Of a DNA stretch of 64,000 bases, positions 44,111 to 54,904 are shown piece by piece. The stretch is from positions 64,948,969-65,012,968 of the forward strand of contig OX377205.1 in assembly GCA_947396885.1 (NCBI GenBank), read 5' to 3'. A model generated the notes under the pieces. The model searched no databases, was not told where the DNA came from, and saw nothing but the letters and a program-made list of their open reading frames with translations. Each line of letters begins with the position of its first letter. Positions within the stretch are counted from its first letter, which is position 1. A program made the position numbers and the translations under genes. Source of the stretch: Heligmosomoides polygyrus polygyrus. Lineage: Eukaryota > Nematoda > Chromadorea > Rhabditida > Heligmosomidae.

Positions 44111-44721
44111 AGACTTCTCCTAGAATGATGAGACAAAGAAACTTCTCAGTGTAAGGAGCAAACTTTTATTCCTTGTCTGGCTCGAATGTTCTACACCATA
44201 TGAAAGTATCAATTTGGCCACTTTATCAGCAGTTTGGAAAAATGCGTGTAGCACAGACATGCTGGTCAATTCCAGCTGTGGCCTACATCTTAGAGAATTA
44301 CGTTTATTACAACTTGGGAACTAATCCAACAGGCTTGGCAGGAACATACCACCTGGCATGTGTCTCTTGGCCTTTCCTTCTTTAAACATTGTAGCCATAT
44401 TTGTAGAGGAGCTGACACTTGTCTACCTTACTAATGGCGGCTATAATTCGCTTCCGATATAAGTGCCAGACAAGAATCTTTCGAATGGCCCGAGTCCCGA
44501 GTCAACGCAGTGCAACAAGAAGGATCGCTACGCAGCATAGAACTAACCCTTCAGGCTTCTTGGTAGCAGAGGAGTTGAACGGGCCTAATTATATCACGGA
44601 GATGTGGGAAATATTATAGCACATCATAAGCTAATTAACGCTGACCTCTTCCCTGTTCATTCTATGTGTGTAGCTCAAACCTTAATTAAGGGAGCTTATG
44701 TCATGAAGCAAACTATTTCAG
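44111..44721. other. Upstream of the K2P exons; N-terminal exon not fixed
   Basis: Two short frames (44173-44385; 44419-44619, the second Arg-rich with ARVPSQRSATRRIATQHR) could hold the cytoplasmic N-terminus of the channel, but neither shows a convincing donor in phase with the exon at 44722. Promoter and start codon of the channel gene are therefore unresolved. Confidence 0.35.
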
Positions 44722-46170
44722 ATACTCATTGCATCTATACCATATGTTGTAATATCGGTGATATCAGTTTTGTACATACTGGGCGGCGCAGTGGTCTTCA
44801 CAATGATCGATGATGAACTCGCCGAGAAGGGCTTCAATAGAAAGTGTCTGTTCGTGTTCACAACGCTGACCACAATAGGTGTTTCATACAATTTCTGCCG
44901 TTCGTAAGTCATAGTGCTAAGCAAATTAAAAATTGCGAACTATTTCAGGCTATGGAAGACTCCACCCTCACAACACGACAAGCAAGAGCTTTTGCATAGC
45001 TTATTTGTGCGTTGGTATCCCGCTTATTCTCTTGGCATTGACGAACTTTGGTCGGCTATTCTCCGAACTTTTCTGGACCATCGCACTTAGCCTATTCAGC
45101 AATCTGGTAACACTTTTCTTTTTTCTCATAGTCACTGAGAGCTGTTAGGGGGCACTGCCTTTAAACTTTATCCGTACTTTTCCAAGCTCCAGTCAGGGCA
45201 AAATTTCGTGTTTTTTCCTGTGCAAAAGCTTTATTTTCAAGCTTTCGTCCCACGTGTCTCCTCCTAAAGCGGGGGGGGGGGGTGCACTCTGGCACTCTGG
45301 GTTGTCTTCTATTGGAATTCAGACGCCAGTCAGGATTCTCAGAGAGAAATAATCAATTCCCGTAACCGAGTTTAATCCACATCAAAGTATAAGAGAACAT
45401 GGTTTGTTCGAAAATTTAAATTTAAATTTTTACGGAAATTTATGGAGCGAACGCAATATGCAAAACGCCCCATTTGTTAATAACTTTTTATAATAATTGT
45501 GGTTTATTGTGATTCGTTAGGCTCTCCATTATTTATTATCCATTGTGTACTTTTTTCTGCTCAGCGAATCGATTCCGAGTCACGGAGACGGGTGCCTGTG
45601 GTAGTTGTAACAGTATTCCTCGTGCTACATACTCTTGTAGGCGGTGTGCTTTTCACCTACTGGATTGACGAATTGCCGTTCCTTACGTCTGTCTATTTCA
45701 GGTACTTTTTTATAGTAGTTTTCTGAAAGAAGTGTAAAAAGTCGAGCCCATAACAAAGTGCGTATTTTCTTCACATAATTGTGACGTGTCAGTTATCTCA
45801 CAGCCGTTCTTGCCCAATCAAATATTTAGCTTCGTCTCAATCACGACAATAGGATTCGGTGACATCGTTGTCACCCCGAAGACCGATCTCGACACTGTAA
45901 TTCTGATTCTGTACCTCATATTTGGGATCATTATAATGTCGATGTTCGTCAGTTCCATGGTGCATCACGCACAATGGATCCACTACTGGGGCCGGTGAGA
46001 AGACGTCAGCTTTTAGTGTCAACTATTATGTAGCAACCTAGTCTTAAGTTTTTTGAAGGAAGGAGGAGGCATTTCGCAAGAAAGCTATCTGGTTCGGTGC
46101 GCAGTCGATCACCGTTCAGGAGTTCGTCAAGTTGGTTGCAGCTAATTTCGAAGTGGGCTATTTTTTCTGA
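44722..46170 (+). CDS. Two-pore (K2P/TWK-type) potassium channel, partial
   Basis: Five exons with consistent phases: 44722-44878, 44949-45106, 45565-45701, 45830-45994, 46059-46170. Exon 1 has M1 (SIPYVVISVISVLYILGG) and the start of pore 1; the exon 1/2 join completes FTTLTTIGYG, a K+ selectivity filter. Exon 2 has M2 (CIAYLCVGIPLILLALTNFG). Exon 3 has M3 (VVVVTVFLVLHTLVGGVLF) and leads into pore 2, completed in exon 4 as FVSITTIGFGDIV, then M4 (TVILILYLIFGIIIMSMFV). Exon 5 gives the start of the cytoplasmic tail (FRKKAIWFGAQSITVQEFVK) and a TGA at 46168-46170 unless GTGGGC at 46156 is a donor. The role is background K+ leak at the plasma membrane of muscle or neurons. Only about 15-20 residues separate M1 from pore 1, so the usual extracellular cap is nearly absent. 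The N-terminal exon was not found. Confidence 0.85.
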
Positions 46171-47094
46171 AAGGTCCTTTAGTTACCAATTAAGATGGGT
46201 TTTCGTTCTATGGCTTTCACCGTAAGTGGGAAAAATTGGCGTGTTCTCAGGTGAGTACTGATACTCTGAACGAGTGGTGCTATGAGCCCCTGTGGGTGGG
46301 TTAGGCGCTCAGACCTGCCGACGCTTCTTCCCACCTCCACAGGAGGTTTGACAGACTTGGCTGAATGGAACCAAGCCTGCTCCCAGGGTGCATACCTCTA
46401 TTATGGCACTTTGTTAGTCAGTGAGTGTAATGCAAATGCGACCATCCCAAAAAGTAGAAGAAATTCTCTTTCTTATGAGTGCAAATCCGCTCTTCAAAAA
46501 GGCATCTTCGTGCGCGAGCAGTGAGTGGGATTTTGATCGAAGAAATTGGAGTAATTTTACAAAAAAAAAACTTGCTTAATTTTAAGAGTTTTGCAAACGT
46601 GAACGTTATTCAGAAACTAGAAGAAATTCCCTTTCTGATGATCACAAAAACCATTCTTAAGAAAGGAGTCTTCATGCGCAGCCTGGGAGGATGTGCGATT
46701 TTTCCGCGAGTTTTCCAAAAATCGAACGATCATAGCGCGCTCATTTTTTGAGAAATGTGCAAATGCCGGTAGCATTCGAAAAACTAGAAAATATTCTCTT
46801 TCTGACGATCATAAAACCGCTTTCTAAAGAAGCATCTCCATGCGCGGTCGCGGGGAGGGGCGAGTGTGCGATTTTCGGCAAGTGTTTCGACGAAAATGAA
46901 CCAAAATTCGCACACCCTTCGCCGCGCATGAAGACCCCTTTTTCAAAATTTGATTCTGTTTTTTCTAGTTTTTAGTATGCCGTCCAAGTTTGCAGAATTC
47001 TTAAAATTGAGCTATCTCTATCTCTCTGAAAATTGAGCTAGCTAGTTATCTCCAACTTCTCTCTTTTTCAAACCTCGGCATTGTAAGTTTGAAC
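46171..47094. repeat. Tandem and inverted units with GCGCATGAAGA motif
   Basis: Units near 46430-46545, 46580-46720 and 46745-46885 share GCAAA(T/C)G…, AACTAGAAGAAATTC, TTTCTGATGATCA and CATGCGCG..CGGG…TGTGCGATTTT. Inverted units lie at 46905-47040 and, beyond a small MITE, 47350-47490. Unit length is about 150-165 bp. The motif set is shared with the foldback at 20087-21143. No gene. Confidence 0.65.
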
Positions 47095-47305
47095 CAGTTT
47101 AACTTTCTGCGTGTGCCAACACGAGGTTTTAGGTGGATCTTTATTTGCTAAATGCTAGGGTAGCCAAGGCCCTCGGTGGGGTAGAGCGCAAATGGAAAAT
47201 TATGCACCACATTCAGGCCTCTGAAGACGACGAGAAGTCGAAACGTCAGGCCCTGCTAAATAAAGATCCACCTAAAACCTCGTGTTGGCACAGAAAGTTA
47301 AACTG
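47095..47305. mobile_element. Small MITE-like inverted repeat, 211 bp
   Basis: About 50-bp inverted ends (47095-47150 and 47257-47305): CAGTTTAACTTTCTG, then TGCCAACACGAGG, then TTTTAGGTGGATCTTTATTT. The centre of about 105 bp contains GAAGACGACGAGAAGTCGAA. It interrupts the 46.4-47.5 kb repeat units. No clear target-site duplication was seen. Confidence 0.65.
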
Positions 47306-50300
47306 ACTAAAACTATGCAAGTTGTTTTCGTAAAAGCACTACAATTTTTCCGATCAAAAGTCGCACCTTCCCGGCCGCGAAGGAAGATGCCTTTTTTGAG
47401 AAGCAGACTTGTACTCATAGAAAAGAGAATTTCCTCTAGTTTTCTGAATGCCACCCTCATTTGCAAAGCTCTCAAAATTAAACGAGTTACCATCGATTGA
47501 ACAAAGTACAAGTATAGCACCTTCCAGCCACATTGGCGAGCAATCTACCAAAGATCCATCCTTCTTGACCTGATCGAAAATCGATCCAGATAAGCATTGT
47601 TGCATTTTTTATTATGCATCAATTTAAAATTAAGATTTTTAAAGCTTTTTTAAATCTCAGCTCTAGCTCTTTCCATCAGGTGGAAAAATCCTTATTTTTG
47701 AAGAAAAAGGAAAATGTTGAGCATGAAATCACCTGATCACGAGGAAGATCGCTCAGGAAAAACTTGATTTTTTGAAATCGTTTAGCAAAAAATTAATTTT
47801 TTGAAAAGTGTCAAATACAAAACAGTGCTATTGTGAACTCCATTTTCAGCTTCAGTAGTTACGTTCCTTGAGTAAAAAATGTGTTGCGCCGTCATCACAA
47901 AAATTAGGCGGACAATCGATCCATTTCAGCTCTTTTGAAAACTGCTTCGAAAAAATTTACTATCTAATCGTAGAGCAATAATTACCCAAATTTTTATGAG
48001 ATACAATTTCAAATGACGTTCTCTTCTCTTTCAATTCCAAATGACGTTCTCTTTCCGTAGAAGACGCGGCGTTGCTCAGGGTGTAGCAATGTCTTCGCCA
48101 TGCCCAAAAATGATAACATTTATCCCGTCTGTCATCTCAGTTGAGTTCATCTAGTTGACCACCACTTTTCAGCGTTTAAGCAACTAGTCCTAAATGCCAA
48201 AACTATGAAGGAGGTAAAAATACTTAAGAGATGAACACGGATTCAATACCAAACCATGCATTACGCATTACAAAGATTTGCAGACGACCTGACTGCTGCT
48301 GCTGACTGCTTAGAATACTTGCGAAAGTACGATATCTCAGAGAAATTTCGTCTTAGGACAAAATCGAAGTACGACCCCTTGCAATTCTCACCCCCCCCCA
48401 CGCTTGAGCTTCCCCTCGTCGTGTGCCACAGCTTATAAGCCTTCTTCTTCTTCTCCACCGCAACCTTACTCCAGAAGCATGCCACCTTATCCCCTGTGAT
48501 TCCTCCTTTTGTTTCACTGAGTCAGCCTCCTCCAGTGGCTGTATTCCCCAGAATGTTCCCGAGGACGTTCACGGCTTACCACGGGAAGCGAACGGGTTGG
48601 AGGTAGAAATCGGTATTCATGAACATTACGGGAACCAGTGGGACGGTCCCACGTGGCTAGCGGGTGGCTCCCGCTCTACCCGCACTCGGTCGATATGACT
48701 GAGAATTGGGAGCCCCAATTTCCCCGCGCTGTGCTGTGAAATTGCCGTGGTGTGCACGATGCGCTTCAATGGACACTAGATAAAAAACGGGTGACGGTGA
48801 CTGTTTCCCAATGCAGCGCGGAGTCTTCGGAATGCTTGAAGTTCTCGTATTATTGCTTGCGGAAGATGCCTAGGAAGTGTGCCTGTATATACAATGGAAG
48901 TGGAGGCTGTTCCTATTCACTCTATATATAGAATAAACGCATGCATCATCCACGGGATGTTACGTTGTGACTTTTGGTGGCCAGACACGACTGCAGGACG
49001 AAGACGGCCACCTAGCGGGACGAGCTCTTATGAAAGCGAAAACGACGTGAGTCCTTCCCAAACAGCTCTTGTCCCAATTTTACACACGGAAAGATTGGAT
49101 GCCTCAATGCGAAACGAGCCGTCAACTGTCTCGTTGTGCCTCGCGAGGTTAAACCTACTTCTGATTTGTTTAAGAAGAAAGTGAATTGACACTTTCTTAG
49201 GCATTCAGAAGGTCCTTGCTACATTACCCGTAATTCGTTCACCATATACGTCGAGGTATCCTAGTTGTGTGCCAGTTTTAACATACTGCATCAGAATTTC
49301 TACTTCTGGCGTCATTGGGCTATGGAGAAGCTAGGATGTAGAAGAGCCAGAAGAGTCAGTAATGAGTAGAACTACTGATAGTTTTATTCATCCCCTTGGA
49401 GTGCGTTCGTGGCAGTTTGAGTGCCTATATAGTTTGAAGCCACAACAGTTCGCCAGGGCATAACCCTCGGTGTAAATACAGGTTACGTCAATGTCTAATC
49501 TATCGTGTACTCCGGGTCGGAATCACCTCCGTTCTGCTCTACTCTGTATCCCTTTATTCCCGTGAAGAAAACGCCCTATAAAGTAGCGAAAAACGCAGCG
49601 CATGCAAAAGAAAGAAATGTGCGGATGAATTGCGCATTTTAGTCCCGTAACCGAAGAATAACAGCAGTGATTCGGGTGAAAAATCCGTCGGCTTAAAATC
49701 ACTGCGGATTCGGAACCGCAGAAGCACAATGCAATCGCGTATGAAGAAGCACTTCAGCTTGGCAGTAACGTTGGTGAACAAGTGGAGTGATCAGCTCTTT
49801 TGAAGCAAAGAATTGAAAACGGTGATTGGCAGAAAGTAATGGCAGTTGTTCTCGAGCAGACGACAACATTTGCAATAACACTGTGCGGCTGACGTTTCGG
49901 CGTCATCGTCTTCTTTATATCTGGAAAAGGCAAAATTATTTGAGAAGTTACTCGTTAAAAATCTGTTTCGAGTCGCAACAGTTCCAGAATGTATTAGATT
50001 GTAGGGAAAGTTCTCGCCATTTTAGCCGTCTCCTAACTCAAAATCATCATAACTTGATTGACTCGTTGCCTACCATTTTAGTTAAAGTAGCAACTGCTAT
50101 ACCTGGAGTACTTCTGCCATTAAAACTCGCTAGTAACAATCTTTAAGTTACGAACAATTGGGCAGTTAGAGCTCATGAACCGTCGGAAATGGATGCTATC
50201 GATCGCCCATCTGTGGGGAAAGTTCCAGCGACGCAGAGCTACCGCACCGCTCTCACATGGGGGGGGGGGCAAAAATTAACCCCACAGAGCGGTGCCACAG

Positions 50301-51609
50301 AGCTGTGAAACCCTGCACGAGCCTTTACAGATTTTGTAGGACAGATGAACAAATTACGGTAGACTGGCGGGAGTTAAAAGTGTTGTTTTGATGAGCAGTA
50401 ACAGTCGTGCATTTCCAAGAAATGTTATATATTGGCGTGAATTGAAATCACGGTTTTGTAAATGTGCAGGTTTTTGCTGCCCATTTCACGCGTACTCCTA
50501 GGAAACTTCCTTAGCAAGCTCGAGCACTTGAAATGTTTAGTTTTAAGTTATGCGCCAGTTTCATTGTATGTGTTGCAACATTTTGCGACGTCAGCTTTAT
50601 TACTCGTTCAATAAGATAAATCACTAAGTAGTACCAAACAACAACAATGACGATACAACAAGGAACGTCAAGAATTGATAACAATTGTCTTCTACCAAAA
50701 TAACAACGAAGTGATAACAACAACCTCTAACGAGCAATATCAACAAACCAAGAACACATTCGACAAAAAAGTCCGATAGCCACCGCGCGGTCGCATTCGT
50801 TGCCGAGCTTGTAATCCTGGATAGGCTCCTCAAAAACGAAATTAAACTTACAAGGCTCTTTGAAAAGCGCGTATAAGCTGCTTCCTCTATATGGACCTTT
50901 CGAAGAGCAGGTCCTCGAAAGCAGAACATCATTTTCGTCATCGTTTCCGCGGCTTATGCAGAATCTGAAGAAAATCTAGCAACACTGACGAATAAACGTG
51001 CCAAAGTATGAATAGCTACAACCTCGTCGCTGATTTATCAAAAGCTGCACCGTATTTTAACTCGTCCCCGAAGTATCCAAGCAAATGCTTTGCACAATAT
51101 AAGAAGCACTACTTAATGTCACAAAAGGTTCCCGCTTCACTATCGCGAAGAAGTTGTTCTTTAACCTGCAGCTGCCGAAGTGCTCGAAGCTGACGTCGAC
51201 TGTAGGGTGCTTGAGGTGTAAATCACGAAGTTCACATCCGTTCTCAAGTCAAATCGGGGTGTTCCGCTTGACATTCTCGTAAAACCCACGCCCAACTGTG
51301 GTCAACATCGTTTAGATGCTTAGAGAGAAGGGGAAATGAAAAATTGAAGTAGATAGAAAAGTGAGAAAACGAAAGCCACTTGCCTAGTAGCGTAGTCTCG
51401 ACTATATTGGAGAGACCCTTCAACTTCTCATCGCGGCCATTCCTGCCGTTAAGTCAGATGGCGTACTCTTCTATTTTATTCCGGGACTTCTTCATCTAAA
51501 GCACTTCAATTCATGAGGTTCAAAACAGAGAGAATAGTTTATAAACCATTCTTATTAAAAAACGAAAGAGTAATAGGGTCTGAAAGTAGTTATTTCCTTG
51601 TATTTTGAG
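47306..51609. other. Intergenic, 4.3 kb without a supported gene
   Basis: 47350-47490 is an inverted copy of the 46.4-kb repeat unit. 48475-48602 reads KHATLSPVIPPFVSLSQPPP and on to a GTAGAA donor, a proline-rich possible exon of very low confidence. 50190-50300 has a 10-bp pairing (GCACCGCTCT with AGAGCGGTGC) across a G run. Nothing else was recognised. Confidence 0.4.
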
Positions 51610-51659
51610 AAGATCGATTTACCGCGGCACTAATTCCGTTGCCGCAGTAAATCGATCTT
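51610..51659. repeat. 20-bp hairpin with 10-base loop
   Basis: AAGATCGATTTACCGCGGCA (51610-51629) pairs with TGCCGCAGTAAATCGATCTT (51640-51659) with one mismatch; G-U and A-U pairs extend the base slightly. The loop is CTAATTCCGT. Stem length and small loop resemble a short miRNA-type precursor or the remains of a tiny TIR element. Confidence 0.65.
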
Positions 51660-52892
51660 TTTTACTAATTCGATTTGAAAGAATTCCTGCTTCAAAGTAA
51701 AATAAAACCATATGAAACTGAATAAGGAAGTACTGCTCACGTTGGCAAATGGTCTTCGAGCATCCAGCACTGAAGTCTTTGTAAAGTTGCCTACCGAGAA
51801 GCTGGAATTAGTGGAGTGCCACGGGGCGGGATAACACGCGTGCTTAAAAGATCTCTGTCGAGCACATTCAATTCATACTTAAAGCAACGTTTCCCACATT
51901 ATTATCATTTATTACATGGAAAAAACCATGTGAAGAACAATGCTATTAGAAACGGTAAAAATGGCATCCGCATGACATTGGCTAGCGTTCTGGGCCAAAG
52001 TAGAATAGATAGAAGCAATATCCAGTAACCAATATCCAGAAATAAATAAAGAACGAAAAAGAGTACAAACCAAGCGGAGCTCTGCTTTTAGATCTTCCTA
52101 AAATCCTAAAATTATTCACGAATCGACCAGCATTCTCAACAAATGGTTTTAGCTTGTATGGAATAACTGTGCTTTACCAAGATTCATATAATCCGAACCT
52201 GCTCTATTAACAAAAAAAGCCAAATTAAAGATTTAGTAATATTTAATAAACGGTTACGCCCTCCACCGCTGGTTCTAGATGGTCTCACCGTAAGAAATAC
52301 ACGTTTTTCCACAGAAATCGTGGCGAATTTTATGAACTTTTACAAGGTCGCATGTGTCTGCACATTCGTTTTAAGCAGAGAGCGGGTTGTATAGAAGCTG
52401 TATACGGTTGTGTTTTCTTGCGATCGAAACCTGCTCCAGGCGAGATTAAAACCCGCATATTTTGCCTTCCGGACTGGATTGCAGCTTGTTACACATGCTT
52501 TATGACATTTACACAGTTTGTGCCGATAGGCCATTGCAATACGAGTTGGAGAGGGAGAGAGGTGGTCATAAATTTTTCTTGCGTTTTCTCGCACTCGAGC
52601 TTACTATTCCAGCGTAATCCTAGTCTGGGGTGGGCCTCCGCAAAGAAAGCGAAATTTTCTATTCTACGACGGCTGTATATCAAAGATATCCAGGACTACC
52701 GCGGTCCACCCTCTCGGTCCCCACTCGCATTGCGGTCGATAGGCCATTGTAACAAGGGTGTATATAGGTGTGGGTTAGCATTCGAGCCGCAATGCGAAAT
52801 GGTTTGGGTTCGAGTCCCGCACCATACAAGGGTTTCGATCGCGGTAGTCCTGGAACCCTGTAACATCACTTTTTAAAGTTGGCCATGTTTAA
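51660..52892. other. Intergenic with a tRNA-like stretch
   Basis: 52757-52835 contains GGGTTCGAGTCCC (perfect B box within a T arm) after a possible A-box region, and TATAGGTG/CACCATA could pair as a short acceptor stem. Too degenerate for a functional tRNA. No gene recognised elsewhere. Confidence 0.35.
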
Positions 52893-53529
52893 CCCACTGA
52901 CGACCGCGCGGCCCAATTTCGGCCCGCAGTTTTTCTGTCGCGTGGGACCGCGCGGCCCAATTTTAGCCCGCGGTTAAAAAATGTTCGCTGCGGCGCACTT
53001 CCTCGATTTTTCATAGTTTACTAGTATTCGTTAGATTCGTTGGATCCTACCAATGCTACCTGCACAGTGGTCCAAGAATCATTTACTTCTAACGAAAGCT
53101 TCGATAAAAAAAATCAGCACAACACACTATTCAAACCTCAAATAAATAGATCCTACTCACGAACAGCTACGTATGTCTTACAAAAATGGTCATGGTTAAG
53201 ACATCTAGTCAAATTTCTTGCGAAAAACTTGAACCCAATTTAGAAAAAATATTTCAAACACTTGCTACATCGTGTGGTCACCTTATTTGCACGATTCGTG
53301 ACGAACGTGCGCCCTTTTCTGTGCTGACCTTTTTGTAGCAGCAAATACATCTTCTACGTTTTGCTTCGAACCTGTTCCGGCCTTTTCCAATATGTGGCTC
53401 ACCCATTGGAGAGGGAGCTTCATTTGGAATACCGTGAAGTAGTGAGTGCACGAGATTCGAGCCTCAAGGCGGTCCCAGCGCACGGTCCCACGCGCCAGAC
53501 ACGCGATTTGCCGCGCGGTCGTCAATGGG
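52893..53529. mobile_element. piggyBac-like MITE, 637 bp, TSD TTAA
   Basis: 19-bp TIRs: CCCACTGACGACCGCGCGG at the left and the complement of CCCATTGACGACCGCGCGG at the right (one mismatch), flanked by TTAA at 52889-52892 and 53530-53533. TTAA duplication with TIRs starting CCC is the piggyBac signature. Subterminal copies of GTGGGACCG(C/T)GCG lie about 45-60 bp inside each end. The interior frames (53040-53243 plus; 53283-53525 minus) show no DDE or zinc-binding motifs, so it is non-autonomous. Confidence 0.8.
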
Positions 53530-53533
53530 TTAA

Positions 53534-54904
53534 CATATATGTGATGTTCGCTCTATCTCACACATTTTTGTTATACCTGCGTTTCTTGTGGAAAGTATAG
53601 TTGGAGACAGCAACCCCATTAATAATCCGGAGGTATACCATCACCTTCACACTGTCCTCATAGTTAAATATCTCATTCCCACTTAGTCCATACATCTGCG
53701 CTTAGGCAAATCTGTACATAGACACGATTCCTACTTTTTCCCCAGACTATCTCCGCTCTCTTCAACGGCCTTATGAGAGCGGACTGCTCTTCCACCAACC
53801 CCGGCGACAGCCACTACATATTAATCGAATTCCAAACCGACAAGCAAACGAAACCACGTATTTAACGGAGACATAATTCGAAGAAAAAACACGAAACACG
53901 GAGGTGCAGAACGAACCAGGCATCAGTTGTCTGTGTATATTGATTGGTGTCTAGCTAGGACCAAAGTTGACCTGTTGCATGCGTAGCGCACTGCGAGCGG
54001 CGATACGACCCATAGTAAACCGCTCTTTGAGGTCCGCCTCAACACTCGCTACGTCAAATAACGTCATTTTGTCTAACAAAGCTCCCCTCCCAGTGGCGGA
54101 GCAGGAAGGTCGGGGAGCCGTCATGTTAAATCTGCTGTGCAGTTGCACCCACAGCTAATATGAAGTTTTCCATGTTTAAAACGAAAGCACAGAGTCATGT
54201 TTGGGACAGGGATCTATAAATTAATTTGAGAGATTGAAAAATGTCGGTCATTTGATGTTCCTAGCAACAAGTAAGAAAAGGGGGCAGGGTAAAATCTAAT
54301 GGTTTTAAATCGCACTCCTTGGCGAAGGTTTCTTTTTCCTGAGCTGTCCCTTTTCCACGCAAATCGTTTCTTATAGCTTTTTTGATCAAGGTGCTTTATA
54401 CAGTTCGCCACTCCCATATGTTTTGGGCAATCTCCTCTACATCGTCTAAATTTCATGAGGTGATCGTACGATACGTTTCTAGAGTATGCTTCAGCTTCCA
54501 TTCCATCTCTCACATTATGCTTCAATTGGATTATGATTTCGATAAGCACACCTCAATTTGGCACCAATTAGCTTTCCGCAGTGTTTTCCGTCTCCTGTGG
54601 TAGATTTTTTTTACCAAACCTTGCTCAGGAAAGTTCCTTTGGGTGTTGATCACAAGTGTAAGGAGCGCTTTTTTAAATTTCGGCGGATTACTGTAGGTTA
54701 TATTAGTATGGATCAATTTTGCAAGCTTCGCCTTAAAGCAACGACAGAAGCGGATCAGCTGCACATATATTGCACAAACCTATCAAGAAATTACTCAGCA
54801 AAGAACAACAATAACATTTTTCGGAAATATCGTGCAGATTCGATTTACCAAACTCTTTTATAAAGTATGCTTCTCTCTCCAGAATAGCGTAGAAATGGTT
54901 TAGT
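53534..54904. other. Intergenic; one ORF with a presequence-like start
   Basis: A plus-strand frame at 53967-54158 begins MTCCMRSALRAAIRPIVNRS and continues LRSASTLATSNNVILSNKAP: Arg/Ser/Ala-rich without acidic residues for about 40 positions, like a mitochondrial targeting presequence. No donor clearly follows and no mature domain is visible. 54200-54900 shows nothing recognisable. Confidence 0.3.

Noticed and set aside
48423..48698. Proline-rich exon
   Set aside because: One frame reaches a GTAGAA donor, but composition is low-complexity, other frames are open too and no partner exon is visible.
52757..52835. Functional tRNA gene
   Set aside because: Only the B box and a weak acceptor pairing are present; the anticodon arm is not convincing.
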